This document shows positions 9,022 through 18,660 of a stretch of DNA of 64,000 nt, one piece after another (positions within the stretch are counted from its first letter, which is position 1; each line of letters begins with the position of its first letter). The notes under the pieces were generated by a model that saw only the letters and a list, made by a program, of their open reading frames with translations, made no database searches and was not told the origin of the DNA. The stretch lies in the NCBI GenBank assembly GCA_902762905.1, contig CACWQE010000009.1, positions 1 to 64,000 on the forward strand. The letters run 5' to 3'. The translations under genes were made by a program, and so were the position numbers. Source of the DNA: an uncultured Lachnospiraceae bacterium (GTDB lineage Bacteria > Bacillota > Clostridia > Lachnospirales > Lachnospiraceae).

Positions 9022-10944
9022 TTAGATATCTAAGTTCTTAACAAACTTTGCATTTGCCTCAATAAATTCTCTACGAGGTTCTACCTTATCACCCATCAAA
9101 GTATTAAAGGTCAGATCTACTTCAGATTCATTGTCATCTTCAATGCCAACACGAAGTAAGATACGATGCTCTGGATCCATAGTAGTATCCCATAACTGCG
9201 TAGCATCCATCTCACCTAAACCTTTGTAACGCTGGATCTTATTATTCTGATCACGTCCTACTTCTTTGAGGATGTTATCTAACTCTTCGTCACTATATGC
9301 ATACCATACCTTCTTGTTCTTCTCTAACTTATAAAGAGGTGGCTGTGCCAGATATACATGTCCCTGACGAATCAATTCCGGCATGAAACGATAGAAGAAT
9401 GTAAGCATCAAAGTTGCGATATGTGCACCATCTACATCGGCATCCGTCATGATAATGATCTTATGATAACGTAATTTACTGATATCAAAATTCTCATGAA
9501 TACCCGTACCAAATGCAGTGATCATAGCCTTAATCTCTTCATTACCAAGAATACGGTCAATTCTTGCTTTCTCTACGTTAAGGATCTTACCACGAAGTGG
9601 AAGAATTGCCTGTGTTGCACGGGAACGTGCAGTCTTTGCAGATCCACCAGCGGAATCTCCCTCAACAATATAAATCTCGCAATTTTCCGGATTCTTGTCC
9701 GAACAATCTGCAAGCTTACCGGGAAGTGCCATGGAATCACTTAAGTTTGACTTTCTGGCAACATCTCTTGCTTTTCTTGCTGCAATTCTCGCACGTTGTG
9801 CCTGAACTGCTTTATTCACGATCACCTTAGCAACCTTTGGATTCAACTCTAAGAAAATGGTAAGTTGTTCTGTTACTACACTGTCTACCGCTGTACGGGC
9901 CTCTGAGTTACCAAGCTTGATCTTAGTCTGGCTTTCAAACTGAGGATCTCCGATCTTGATACTTACAATTGCAGCAAGACCTTCTCGAAGATCATCTCCT
10001 GACAGATTATCCTCATTATCCTTGAGCATCTTATTGTTACGCGCATAATCATTGAATACTTTTGTAATAGCAGAACGGAAACCGGTTAAATGCGTTCCAC
10101 CTTCAATCGTTCCAATATTATTAACAAATGTATAGACAGATTCACTGTAAGAATTATTGTGCTGCATGGCAACCTCTACAACAACACCATCTTTTTCTCC
10201 TTCACAGTAAATGATCTTATCATACAATGGATCTTTGTGACGATTGATATACTGTACGAATTCCTTAATACCACCTTCATAATGGAATTCCCGTTCTTTC
10301 TCCTTACCTGCTCTCTTATCTGCAAGTGTGATCTTAAGTCCTTTTGTTAGGAACGCCATCTCACGAAGTCTGGTTCTTAATGTATCAAAGTCAAAATAAA
10401 GTGTCTCGAAAATGGTTCCATCCGGCATAAATGTTACCTTAGTTCCACGTTTTCTCGTATTACCGGTCACCTCTAATGGATGAATGATCTTACCCTTTTC
10501 ATAACGTTGCTTGTGAATCTTGCCATCCCGGTATATCTCAACCTCTAACCAATCAGAAAGTGCATTCACTACAGAAGCACCTACACCGTGAAGTCCACCG
10601 GCAACCTTATATCCTCCACCGCCAAACTTACCGCCGGCATGTAACATTGTAAATACTACATCAACAGCAGGAATACCTGCTTTTTCCTGAATACCGGTCG
10701 GAATACCACGACCATTATCAATAACAGTAACCGAACTATCTTTGTTGATCGTAACAGTGATCTCATTACAATATCCGGCAAGTGCCTCATCTACTGCATT
10801 ATCTACAATCTCGTATACCAAGTGATGTAAACCTTTCTCTGAGGTTGTACCAATATACATACCAGGTCTTTTACGGACTGCTTCCAAACCCTCTAAGATC
10901 TGAATCTGGTCAGCACCATATTCCTGTTCTCCATTCTTACCCAT
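9022..10944 (-). CDS. gyrB: DNA gyrase subunit B
   Basis: The ATPase subunit of gyrase, 640 residues from the chosen start. The GHKL ATP-binding site is visible as [22 protein letters not shown] and DNGRGIPTG. The TOPRIM domain shows EGDSAGGSA and DADVDGAHI. The C-terminal YKGLGEM motif is present. ATG at 10944 was chosen because AGGAGG lies directly upstream; an in-frame ATG at 10977 would place the ribosome site inside the gene. The gene is in the order dnaA-dnaN-yaaA-recF-gyrB-gyrA. Confidence 0.97.
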   Translation of the reverse strand: MGKNGEQEYGADQIQILEGLEAVRKRPGMYIGTTSEKGLHHLVYEIVDNAVDEALAGYCNEITVTINKDSSVTVIDNGRGIPTGIQEKAGIPAVDVVFTMLHAGGKFGGGGYKVAGGLHGVGASVVNALSDWLEVEIYRDGKIHKQRYEKGKIIHPLEVTGNTRKRGTKVTFMPDGTIFETLYFDFDTLRTRLREMAFLTKGLKITLADKRAGKEKEREFHYEGGIKEFVQYINRHKDPLYDKIIYCEGEKDGVVVEVAMQHNNSYSESVYTFVNNIGTIEGGTHLTGFRSAITKVFNDYARNNKMLKDNEDNLSGDDLREGLAAIVSIKIGDPQFESQTKIKLGNSEARTAVDSVVTEQLTIFLELNPKVAKVIVNKAVQAQRARIAARKARDVARKSNLSDSMALPGKLADCSDKNPENCEIYIVEGDSAGGSAKTARSRATQAILPLRGKILNVEKARIDRILGNEEIKAMITAFGTGIHENFDISKLRYHKIIIMTDADVDGAHIATLMLTFFYRFMPELIRQGHVYLAQPPLYKLEKNKKVWYAYSDEELDNILKEVGRDQNNKIQRYKGLGEMDATQLWDTTMDPEHRILLRVGIEDDNESEVDLTFNTLMGDKVEPRREFIEANAKFVKNLDI

Positions 10945-11040
10945 GTCTTTCCTCCTATTACTTTTAACAACATTCACTTTATCTATATCATAAAATCATA
11001 TTCTATAATCAGATTGTATCTGATACAGAATGATCATATC

Positions 11041-12126
11041 TTACTCAATTAAAGAAACGGTTCCATTCGTCACCTGATAGATCTGGTTAATATGAATTCT
11101 CGATTTAATAAAATCATCATATCCCGTACAGGTAACAATCGTCTGAATCTCATTCATACTCTCTAATAAAAATTGCTTGCGATTATGATCTAACTCACTC
11201 ATTACATCATCTAACAAAAGGATGGGTGTATCATGAATCATAGATTTCACAAGTTCAATCTCTGCTAATTTAAGCGATAATGCTGCTGTTCTCTGTTGTC
11301 CCTGCGATCCAAACTTTCTCACATCAATTCCGTTAATATAAAAACAGATATCATCCCGATGCGGTCCTACCTGCGTAGATTGATACCGAAGATCCATATC
11401 CCGTTTCGATGTCATAACCTTCTCATAATCTTCAATTGAAACGTTCTTTTCATATCCAATCTCAATCGATTCCTTCTTACCAGTCAGATGTCCATGAATC
11501 TCTTTGACGATTTCATTTAGCTCCTGTATGAAGCTTTCCCTTTCTTCAATCAGATGGATTCCGTATTCCATCAGATACATATCCCACATATCCAATGTAT
11601 CTTTTAAAGATGGCTGAAATGCAATCTGTTTTAGCAAGGTATTTCTCTGATTCAGAGCCTTATTATAATTCATATAATTGTAATAATATACTTTATTCAG
11701 CTGGCACAATTCCAGATTCATGAATCTTCTCCGCTCTGCAGGACCATTCTTAATGATACTAAGATCTTCCGGAGAGAAAAATATAATATGAATCATACCA
11801 AACAGCTCGCCACTTTTACGGATACTCTGCCCATCAACGGCAACACCTTTTGTCTTATTCTTCTTAAGATGCATATCGATTCTATGGGATACCTCATACT
11901 TAGATAAATTCAGCCTGATATGTGCCTCATCTTCTCCAAACTGGATCACATCCCGGTCTTTGGTTCCCCGGTGTGACTTTGTAGTACCTGCCATATAGAT
12001 TGCCTCTAGAATATTGGTCTTGCCCTGCGCATTATCTCCATATAGAATTGTTATACCCGGTTCAAATGAAATTGACAAAGCATCATAATTTCTATAATGG
12101 CTAAGTTCTAGTGAATTAATATACAT
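11041..12126 (-). CDS. recF: DNA replication and repair protein RecF
   Basis: An SMC-like ABC-type ATPase that loads or stabilises RecA at single-strand gaps through the RecFOR route. It has 361 residues, the standard length. Walker A is GDNAQGKT near residue 33, the signature region is FGSQGQQRT near 276, and Walker B with the D-loop is ILLLDDVMSELD near 306. It lies 19 bp after the small S4-domain gene yaaA and upstream of gyrB, the canonical Firmicute origin order. Confidence 0.96.
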   Translation of the reverse strand: MYINSLELSHYRNYDALSISFEPGITILYGDNAQGKTNILEAIYMAGTTKSHRGTKDRDVIQFGEDEAHIRLNLSKYEVSHRIDMHLKKNKTKGVAVDGQSIRKSGELFGMIHIIFFSPEDLSIIKNGPAERRRFMNLELCQLNKVYYYNYMNYNKALNQRNTLLKQIAFQPSLKDTLDMWDMYLMEYGIHLIEERESFIQELNEIVKEIHGHLTGKKESIEIGYEKNVSIEDYEKVMTSKRDMDLRYQSTQVGPHRDDICFYINGIDVRKFGSQGQQRTAALSLKLAEIELVKSMIHDTPILLLDDVMSELDHNRKQFLLESMNEIQTIVTCTGYDDFIKSRIHINQIYQVTNGTVSLIE

Positions 12127-12145
12127 TTGATTCTACCTGCCATCT

Positions 12146-12364
12146 CTAAGATTGAACAACCTGAATCTGCTCTCCATTAAATTCCACAATCATTCCATCA
12201 TATAACTTTCTACGGTATCTGGATTCTACTTCTCCATCTACTTTTACTAAACCTTCATCAATCACTTCTTTTGCCATAGCTCCGGATTCTACCATATTCA
12301 TTGCCTTCAGAAGCTGGCTCAGATTGATATAATCATCTTTTTCTCTTAATATTAATACTTCCAT
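12146..12364 (-). CDS. yaaA: S4-domain RNA-binding protein YaaA
   Basis: A 72-residue protein consisting almost entirely of an S4 RNA-binding domain (LSQLLKAMNMVESGAMAKE, then GLVKVDGEVESRYRRKL). This family is the small gene between dnaN and recF in Firmicutes and is linked to ribosome assembly or RNA binding; its exact target is not established. The start ATG has GGAG six bases upstream. It is 9 bp from dnaN, consistent with one transcript. Confidence 0.92.
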   Translation of the reverse strand: MEVLILREKDDYINLSQLLKAMNMVESGAMAKEVIDEGLVKVDGEVESRYRRKLYDGMIVEFNGEQIQVVQS

Positions 12365-12373
12365 ACGATTCTC

Positions 12374-13477
12374 CTACGCTGCAATACTTACAGGCAAAAT
12401 AAGATAAATATAACTGCTGTCTTCATTACGGATAAAGCATGGAGACTTTGCATTCACCATATAAATGTCTACTTCTTCATCATCAATAACACGAAGTGCA
12501 TCCATCAAAAACTTTGGATTGAATCCGATCATCAGATCCTTACCCTCTTTCTTAATCTCAATCTCTTCATTCATAGAACCAAGGGAGGAATCAATCTTCA
12601 GATAAATGTTAGAATTCTCAATATTCATGATAATTGGCTTCTTATCTGACTCTTTGATGAACAAAGAAGCACGATCGATACAATCTAAGAACTCTTTCTT
12701 ATTGATCGTAAACTTTGTCTCATAATCATTGGATAACATCTGATCAATCTTATAGAACTCTCCTTCTAATAGACGGGATACTACCTTGGTCTGATCAAAC
12801 TCAAATAGTATATGCTTATCGGTTACATACAGACGAATCTCATCTTCTGCATCTCCCGTTAAGATCTTGCTTACATCATTCAATGTCTTACCTGGAACGA
12901 TCACTTTCATGGTATCATAGCTCTGTTTCAGATTCACTTTACGAATAGAGATTCTATGTCCATCTAAAGATACCACTTTCAAAGTATCACCATTTACTTC
13001 AAATAATTCACCAGTCATGATCTTCGTATTCTCCTGATCAGAGATACTGAAAATCGTCTGACGGATGACTTCTTTCAGGGTAAACTGTGATAAACTGATA
13101 TACTTATTCTTCTCTACCTCTGGAAGATAATTGAAGTCTTCACCTGAAGTACCAGGAATATTGAATTTGGAGCGTTCACAACGAATGTTAGCCTGATAGT
13201 TGGCATTCGTCTCAATCAATACTTCACTGTTAGGAAGCTTTCTTACAATATCACTCAATAACTTTGCATCTAATGCAATCTTACCTGCCTCTGTAATGTT
13301 ACCTTCAATGATTGTCTCAATTCCAAGTTCGATATCATTTGCGATCAAACGAATCTCACTTAAACTAGATTCAATTAAGATACACTGTAAGTTTGGCATT
13401 GTACTTTTGGTTGATACTGCTTTGGAAACGATATTGATTCCATTCATAAGGGCTTCTTTGGAACAACTAATCTTCAT
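12374..13477 (-). CDS. dnaN: DNA polymerase III beta subunit (sliding clamp)
   Basis: The ring-shaped processivity clamp of the replicative polymerase, 367 residues. Three repeated clamp domains are expected at about 1-125, 126-245 and 246-367. The family-typical ending MNAKSPCFIRNEDSSYIYLILPV is clear. The ATG has AAAGGAG upstream. It is separated from dnaA by 311 bp that hold the downstream part of oriC, including DnaA boxes and a trio-like element. Confidence 0.97.
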   Translation of the reverse strand: MKISCSKEALMNGINIVSKAVSTKSTMPNLQCILIESSLSEIRLIANDIELGIETIIEGNITEAGKIALDAKLLSDIVRKLPNSEVLIETNANYQANIRCERSKFNIPGTSGEDFNYLPEVEKNKYISLSQFTLKEVIRQTIFSISDQENTKIMTGELFEVNGDTLKVVSLDGHRISIRKVNLKQSYDTMKVIVPGKTLNDVSKILTGDAEDEIRLYVTDKHILFEFDQTKVVSRLLEGEFYKIDQMLSNDYETKFTINKKEFLDCIDRASLFIKESDKKPIIMNIENSNIYLKIDSSLGSMNEEIEIKKEGKDLMIGFNPKFLMDALRVIDDEEVDIYMVNAKSPCFIRNEDSSYIYLILPVSIAA

Positions 13478-13788
13478 TGTGTAAAACTCCTTTCGATGTG
13501 TTGTGTGGAAAATCCATCATACATATTATTATAATAATTTAGTAGTCTTAATAGTAGGGGCTGTTGATATGTTCAAATCCATTGTTAAGGCTTGAAAATG
13601 CTCAAAAAATGATGTGCAAAAGTGTGTCAATCAAGTCTTAAGAATTCGTGTGAAAGTTGTGCATAGGATAGAACCTTCTAAAAGGATTCAAACCCTTAAA
13701 AAGAATTATCAACGGTAAAACCCGAAAAAAAATAACAGGTTATCCACAAAATAAATGGCAATACACCGTGTATCTGTGGATAACTCAT
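13478..13788. other. oriC: oriC, dnaA-dnaN part: DnaA boxes plus DnaA-trio-like unwinding element
   Basis: A 311-bp gene-free gap. Two perfect DnaA boxes lie next to the dnaA stop: TTATCCACA at 13740-13748 and TGTGGATAA at 13775-13783. At the dnaN end, minus-strand DNA at about 13523-13556 reads as consecutive trinucleotides (CTACTATTA, AGA, CTACTA, then A/T-only). It is preceded by a short C-run and a degenerate box TGTTGATAT (13562-13570, plus strand). This matches the layout described for the Bacillus subtilis basal unwinding system: DnaA box, GC-rich spacer, DnaA-trios, AT-rich DUE. Assignment as the unwinding site is inference. Confidence 0.8.
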
Positions 13789-15159
13789 CTATTTTACATT
13801 TAATTTTTTCTCAATTGTCTCGATTGTGATCTTCATATTCGAATCTGTGTCGATCATGGACTTGATCTTTTCTACGCCGTTCAATACTGTAGAATGATCT
13901 CTGCCGCCTAATGCATCTCCAATCTGCTGTAAAGAATACCGGTCGAGATATTTCCGGCACAGATACATGACAATCTGACGTGCCGTTGCAATATCTTTGC
14001 TTCTCTTAGAAGATGTAATATCATCATAAGAGACATTCATATGATCAGATACAATATTAATAAGAAGATCTGGTGTCAGTTCTTTGACACTATCTTTGGA
14101 AATCAGATCTTTCAGAATATCTTCTGCTTTCTCAACGGTAAGGTCTTCTTTATTATTCTCTAATCTAGCATAGACACTGATCTTGTTAAGAGCACCCTCT
14201 AATTCACGAATATTGGATACAACATTCTCAGCAATGAAATCTAATATATCATCTGAAATAGAGATATGATCCATCTCTGCTTTTCGCTTCAGGATTGCCA
14301 TACGTGTTTCATAATCCGGTGCATGAATATCAACCGGAACACCCCATTCCAAACGGGTACGCATTCTCTCTTCTAACGTCTCAATCTCTTTTGGTGGTTT
14401 GTCCGAAGAAATGATGATCTGTTTGCTGGAATTGTAGAGATCATTGAATGTATTGAAAAATTCCGTCTGTGTGGAATCCTTACCGATTACAAACTGGATA
14501 TCATCAATCAGCAAGACATCTAAGTTACGGTATTTTGCACGCAGTTCTTCGTTCTTATTATTACGGATTGCTTCGATTACTTCATTCGTGAATGTCTCAC
14601 TTGATACATAGAGTACCTTCATATCAGGGTTATGTGTAATGATATGATGGGCAATGGCCTGCATCAGATGTGTCTTACCAAGTCCTGCACCACCGTATAA
14701 GAATAATGGATTATATGCAGATGATGGTTCTTCTGCAACAGCAACGCATGCGGCATGGGCATGTCGGTTGTTATCACCAATGACAAATGTATCAAATGTA
14801 TATTTCGGATTCAGATTGCTACGCTCTAAGGATAACTTAATGTGACCATCCATAGAGTTATCAGCTTCTTCTTTGGAAGCAGGTACATCTTCCCCTTCCA
14901 CACAGAAATAGATCTCAAATGGCTGATTCAGAGTAGCTTCAATTGCGGATTGTAAATAAATATCATACATCTTCTTCTCAATGAATTCGATTCCTCGTTT
15001 GCCAAGCTTCTTATCCATGGAAAAGGTAATGGTTGTATCAGTTACTTCTTTAATAGAAAGGGCACGAATCCATGTATTAATCATCATGTGGGAAACATCG
15101 TATTCAATCTCTAGAAGATTCAATATGTTATCCCATTGTTGTATCAAAGTTTCTTTCAT
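13789..15159 (-). CDS. dnaA: chromosomal replication initiator protein DnaA
   Basis: The AAA+ initiator that binds DnaA boxes and melts oriC; 456 residues. Domain I occupies about residues 1-90, a short linker follows, the AAA+ domain has Walker A GGAGLGKT (about 155) and Walker B LLIDDIQF, and domain IV ends with the DNA-binding signature GGRDHSTVLNGVEKI near residue 430. DnaA boxes flank it on both sides, so it is probably autoregulated. A promoter is visible at 15212-15240. Confidence 0.98.
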   Translation of the reverse strand: MKETLIQQWDNILNLLEIEYDVSHMMINTWIRALSIKEVTDTTITFSMDKKLGKRGIEFIEKKMYDIYLQSAIEATLNQPFEIYFCVEGEDVPASKEEADNSMDGHIKLSLERSNLNPKYTFDTFVIGDNNRHAHAACVAVAEEPSSAYNPLFLYGGAGLGKTHLMQAIAHHIITHNPDMKVLYVSSETFTNEVIEAIRNNKNEELRAKYRNLDVLLIDDIQFVIGKDSTQTEFFNTFNDLYNSSKQIIISSDKPPKEIETLEERMRTRLEWGVPVDIHAPDYETRMAILKRKAEMDHISISDDILDFIAENVVSNIRELEGALNKISVYARLENNKEDLTVEKAEDILKDLISKDSVKELTPDLLINIVSDHMNVSYDDITSSKRSKDIATARQIVMYLCRKYLDRYSLQQIGDALGGRDHSTVLNGVEKIKSMIDTDSNMKITIETIEKKLNVK

Positions 15160-15211
15160 AGTTAAATATCCTTTCTATAATATAGGAAAATACGCATACG
15201 CATACTCATTA

Positions 15212-15240
15212 ATAATACTATAAAATAGGTTTTTTATCAA
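15212..15240 (-). promoter_or_regulatory. dnaA promoter
   Basis: On the minus strand, TTGATA (15235-15240) and TATTAT (15212-15217) are separated by 17 bp, about 53 bp upstream of the dnaA ATG. The upstream DnaA boxes at 15284-15393 are placed to allow autoregulation. Confidence 0.7.
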
Positions 15241-15283
15241 GGAAAAGAGATATTTTGGAGGGGAATTTTTCCACTTTGGGTAC

Positions 15284-15393
15284 TGTGGATAAGTCCTATT
15301 CACAGTAAAATATATGTAAAATAGGGGATAATTACATGAAATCCACATGAAAAGTGGCAAGTTATCCACAAGTTATTCACATTTTGTGGATAA
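15284..15393. promoter_or_regulatory. oriC, upstream DnaA-box cluster
   Basis: The 460-bp gap between dnaA and rpmH carries four DnaA boxes: TGTGGATAA at 15284-15292, TTATCCACA at 15362-15370, TTATTCACA at 15373-15381 and TGTGGATAA at 15385-15393. The last three are nearly contiguous and of mixed orientation. With the boxes after dnaA this makes a bipartite origin, as in Bacillus. The rest of the gap is A/T-rich and holds the two divergent promoters. Confidence 0.85.
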
Positions 15394-15553
15394 CATTATG
15401 TAAACACAAGAAAAGAGGGGAAACAAAGAGAGAAAAGATACAGAATATAAAGATTTTGATACATGGTAAATGTAGTTTTGGAAAAAGATGATACAAGATG
15501 TTGTGTTTTTGATATTTCCAGTAAAAAAATAAAAAGAAAAACAAAAGAATTGC

Positions 15554-15582
15554 TTGACTTACAAGGCTTTTTTCAATATAAT
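15554..15582 (+). promoter_or_regulatory. rpmH operon promoter
   Basis: TTGACT (15554-15559) and TATAAT (15577-15582) are separated by 17 bp and lie 40 bp before the rpmH start. This is a near-consensus sigma-A promoter for the rightward ribosomal/RNA-processing operon. Confidence 0.85.
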
Positions 15583-15621
15583 GGGATAGATGTTTTCAAA
15601 AAGAAGGAGGTGTATTTGAGT

Positions 15622-15756
15622 ATGAAGATGACATTTCAGCCTAAGAAGAGACAGAGATCTAAGGTTCATGGTTTTAGAAAAAGAATGAGCACATCAAATG
15701 GTAGAAAAGTGTTGGCCGCTAGACGTGCTAAAGGAAGAAAACGTTTATCAGCATAG
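15622..15756 (+). CDS. rpmH: 50S ribosomal protein L34
   Basis: A 44-residue, very basic large-subunit protein. The whole sequence matches the family: [18 protein letters not shown] followed by an arginine-rich RKRM...[19 protein letters not shown] end. ATG 15622 follows AAGGAGG at 15604-15610; a longer in-frame reading from 15463 is an artefact upstream of the promoter. It is the first gene of the rightward operon with rnpA and yidD. Confidence 0.97.
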   Translation: MKMTFQPKKRQRSKVHGFRKRMSTSNGRKVLAARRAKGRKRLSA

Positions 15757-15798
15757 GTCACAGGTTTGTGACCTTTTTCTTTGTCAAGGAACATTATA

Positions 15799-16140
15799 AT
15801 GAAACAATTTATTTCTTTAAAAAACAGTTTAGAATTTGGAAATGTATATAAACGAGGAAAATCCTACGCTAATAAGTACCTTGTTATGTATATAGTAGAC
15901 AATGATCTGGAGAGTAACAGACTTGGGATATCTGTTAGTAAGAAAGTTGGCAACAGTGTTGTAAGACATCGAATCACCAGATTGATTAGAGAAGCATACC
16001 GCTTACATCAGAGCGAACTGATTACAGGAAAAGACATCGTAGTGGTTGCCAGGGTTAATTCTAAAGGTCATAGCTATTGGGATATTGAAAGTGCATTTCT
16101 ACATCTGGCTAAACTGCATCATTTATTCATTCAGAAATAA
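15799..16140 (+). CDS. rnpA: ribonuclease P protein component
   Basis: The small basic protein subunit that helps RNase P RNA mature tRNA 5' ends. It has 113 residues. The family core LGISVSKKVGNSVVRHRITRL is present, with the expected RNR-type basic helix (here RHRITRLIREAYR). ATG 15799 was preferred over in-frame TTG 15781 because AAGGA lies eight bases upstream. It follows rpmH by 42 bp, the universal order. Confidence 0.95.
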   Translation: MKQFISLKNSLEFGNVYKRGKSYANKYLVMYIVDNDLESNRLGISVSKKVGNSVVRHRITRLIREAYRLHQSELITGKDIVVVARVNSKGHSYWDIESAFLHLAKLHHLFIQK

Positions 16141-16228
16141 TCTTATCTGATATTCCATATGCTATTGTAATTCGTGAAACATATTGAAAACATTAATTAG
16201 CGCATTATTTTGTTATGCATAGGAATGA

Positions 16229-16468
16229 TTGAAATTGAACATAATCAAGATAATTCTCATTCAGTTAATACAATTTTATAAGAAATTTTTGTCACCTTTG
16301 AAGGGACATCCAACATGCAAATTCTATCCAACCTGTTCGTCTTATGCAATCGAAGCATTAGAGGTGCATGGTGTGATCAAGGGTAGTCTGCTTGCTATTT
16401 GGCGTATTTTGCGTTGCAATCCTTTTTCAAAGGGAGGTTATGATCCGGTTCCACAGAAAAAATCTTAA
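16229..16468 (+). CDS. yidD: membrane protein insertion efficiency factor YidD
   Basis: A 79-residue protein that assists insertion of inner-membrane proteins alongside YidC. An amphipathic N-terminus is followed by the conserved cysteine core [17 protein letters not shown] and the ending [12 protein letters not shown]. No ATG is available in frame; translation probably starts at TTG 16229 or TTG 16235, with AGGA upstream. It lies between rnpA and yidC as in most bacteria. Confidence 0.92.
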   Translation: MKLNIIKIILIQLIQFYKKFLSPLKGHPTCKFYPTCSSYAIEALEVHGVIKGSLLAIWRILRCNPFSKGGYDPVPQKKS

Positions 16469-16486
16469 GGAGGACTTGAAACATTG

Positions 16487-17761
16487 ATGTTTTTAACAGC
16501 ACAGGGAGGATTTTTAGGACCATTTGCCTGGGTATTCGGTAAGATCATGGATTTGATCTATAATCTGTTAGCCGGCAGTGATGGTATGGCGAATCTTGGT
16601 CTTTGTATTATCTTATTTACAGTAGTGGCAAAGCTGATTCTGTTTCCACTTAACTTTAAGCAGCAGAAGTCTACAAAGATCAATATGGTGATCCAGCCAG
16701 AGATTCAGAAGATCCAGAAGAAATATAAAGATAAAAAGGATCAGGAATCCATGATGAAACAGCAGCAGGAGATTCAGGCTGTCTATAGTAAATATGGAAC
16801 TTCCATGACGGGTGGCTGTCTTCCAACGTTGATCCAGTTACCAATTATCTATGCGTTATATCGTGTTATCCAGAATATTCCGGCTTATATTGAGAGTATC
16901 AAAGCAATGTATGCTCCAATCGCTCAGGCTGTATTAGATACACAGGGCAGCAAGGCACAGCAGTTTATGATCGACTTTGTCAATGATAATGGTATTAGCG
17001 GTGCAAGTTATGCAATGAAGACATTTAAGAACCTGGCTGAGGTTGGTGTTAACAATATCATTGATATGTTATCTAACTTTGGTGTATCAAACTTAAACAG
17101 CTTGCTGGATACAATTGGAAAGAGCGGTGATCTTTCATCGAATGTATCACAGATCGATCAGATTCATTCCTTTATTCTTGGAATTAACATTTCCGAGGCA
17201 CCGGGATATCATTTAAGCTGGGCATTATTGATTCCTATCTCATCTGCGGTATTTAATTATATGTCTATGAAGATTTCAAGTAAAGGACAGTCAGATGATG
17301 TAGCCAATAACAGTATGATGAAGAGTATGCAGATTACGATGCCATTGATGTCCATCTTTATCTGTATCTCATTACCTGCAGGTATCGGTATCTATTGGTC
17401 GGCAAGTGCATTGATCTCACTTTTGACACAGCTTGGTGTTAACTTCTACTATGATCATCAGGATATGGATGCAATCTTAGCAAAACAGATGGAGAAAGCT
17501 GCTAAGAAGGCAGCAAAGAATGGCGGTAAGAAGTCATTTATGGAGCGTATGATGGATCAGTCCGCAGAGGCACAGGAAGAATTAGAGAAGCAGCAGGCAA
17601 TGCGTAAGAATTCTGCAGCATCCCTTAAGAATTATGTACCTTCTTCTGATGCACAAAAGGCAGTAGATGAGAACAAACATAAACAGTATAAGAGTGGAAG
17701 TATTGGGGCAAAAGCGAATATTATGATGAATTATAATAATACGACAAAGGAGGAGAAGTAG
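16487..17761 (+). CDS. yidC: membrane protein insertase YidC/Oxa1 family
   Basis: A polytopic membrane insertase of 424 residues that places proteins in the cytoplasmic membrane with or without Sec. The N-terminus is a membrane segment without a lipobox. The Oxa1 core begins with the amphipathic QQKSTKINMVIQPEIQKIQKK region, followed by hydrophobic segments near residues 95-115, 235-260 and 280-315. An extra loop of about 90 residues between the first core segments is longer than in Bacillus SpoIIIJ. The lysine-rich C-terminal tail is likely cytoplasmic and ribosome-contacting. ATG 16487 follows AAGGAGG. Confidence 0.93.
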   Translation: MFLTAQGGFLGPFAWVFGKIMDLIYNLLAGSDGMANLGLCIILFTVVAKLILFPLNFKQQKSTKINMVIQPEIQKIQKKYKDKKDQESMMKQQQEIQAVYSKYGTSMTGGCLPTLIQLPIIYALYRVIQNIPAYIESIKAMYAPIAQAVLDTQGSKAQQFMIDFVNDNGISGASYAMKTFKNLAEVGVNNIIDMLSNFGVSNLNSLLDTIGKSGDLSSNVSQIDQIHSFILGINISEAPGYHLSWALLIPISSAVFNYMSMKISSKGQSDDVANNSMMKSMQITMPLMSIFICISLPAGIGIYWSASALISLLTQLGVNFYYDHQDMDAILAKQMEKAAKKAAKNGGKKSFMERMMDQSAEAQEELEKQQAMRKNSAASLKNYVPSSDAQKAVDENKHKQYKSGSIGAKANIMMNYNNTTKEEK

Positions 17762-17762
17762 A

Positions 17763-18416
17763 ATGGATTTTCAGGAGTTTAAAGCAAAAACAGTAGAAGA
17801 AGCTGTAACAGCAGCAACAGTTGCATTGGGAATCACAAGTGATGAATTAGAGTACGAGGTTGTTGAAAAAGGTTCTACCGGTTTTCTTGGTCTTGGTGCA
17901 AAGCCAGCAATTATTAAAGCAAAGAAGAAAGAAGAAGAGGTTGTTAATCAGACAGTTTCAACCGGTTTGGTAGACAAGACAAAGGTATATCTTGATTCTT
18001 TATTTAAGGCAATGGATATTGAGACAGAAGTAACCATTGATTTTGATGAAGAGAATAACAATATGGATATCAACTTAGAAGGTTCTGAGATGGGTATTCT
18101 GATCGGTAAGCGTGGACAGACTTTGGATGCTTTACAGTATCTGATCAGTCTTTATGTGAACAAAGAGAGTGAAGCATATGTACGTGTGAAGTTAGATACG
18201 GAAAATTACCGTGCAAGAAGAAAAGATACATTGGAGAATCTTGCTAAGAATATTGCATTTAAAGTAAAGAGAAGCAGAAGAAGTGTTACTTTAGAGCCAA
18301 TGAATCCATATGAGAGAAGAATTATTCATTCTGCATTACAGAATGATAAGTATGTAGCAACAAGAAGTGAGGGAGAGGAACCTTACCGTAAAGTTGTTGT
18401 ATATCTGAAAAAATAA
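17763..18416 (+). CDS. khpB: RNA-binding protein Jag/KhpB
   Basis: A cytoplasmic RNA-binding protein of 217 residues. An N-terminal Jag domain (VEEAVTAATVALGITSDELEYEVVEKGSTGFLGLG) is followed by a KH domain with the loop IGKRGQTLDALQYL and a C-terminal R3H domain (PYERRIIHSALQ). In Firmicutes KhpB pairs with KhpA and affects cell division and elongation. It starts one base after the yidC stop, so the two are translationally linked. Confidence 0.94.
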   Translation: MDFQEFKAKTVEEAVTAATVALGITSDELEYEVVEKGSTGFLGLGAKPAIIKAKKKEEEVVNQTVSTGLVDKTKVYLDSLFKAMDIETEVTIDFDEENNNMDINLEGSEMGILIGKRGQTLDALQYLISLYVNKESEAYVRVKLDTENYRARRKDTLENLAKNIAFKVKRSRRSVTLEPMNPYERRIIHSALQNDKYVATRSEGEEPYRKVVVYLKK

Positions 18417-18465
18417 TGGTATGCAAGGGTCAAAAACAGATAGCAATCTTTGACATCAATAACAG

Positions 18466-18496
18466 AAATCCGGTTGTGCAAGCAGCCGGATTTTTA
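18466..18496 (+). terminator. rho-independent terminator after khpB
   Basis: An 11-bp stem, AAATCCGGTTG with CAGCCGGATTT (one G-U pair), and a TTTTT tail end the rpmH-khpB operon. The rest of the 18417-18660 gap holds the presumed promoter of mnmE, which I could not place with confidence. Confidence 0.88.
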
Positions 18497-18660
18497 CTTT
18501 ATAGGAATACGATAAATGCAGGATTATGGAAAGTCATTTTCCTGTATTTTTACTATGTACATATAGTTGAAATTTGTTTATAATAAACTCTGTATGTATA
18601 TTAGATTGAAAAGACAGAATCATTCATGATCAATGAATGAGGAATAGACAGGTGAATGGG

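Noticed and set aside
18421-18440. ATGCAAGGGTCAAA resembles the end of the CCCTTGCACA repeat family
   Set aside because: Only about 9 bases match, with no partner arm or shared core; probably chance.
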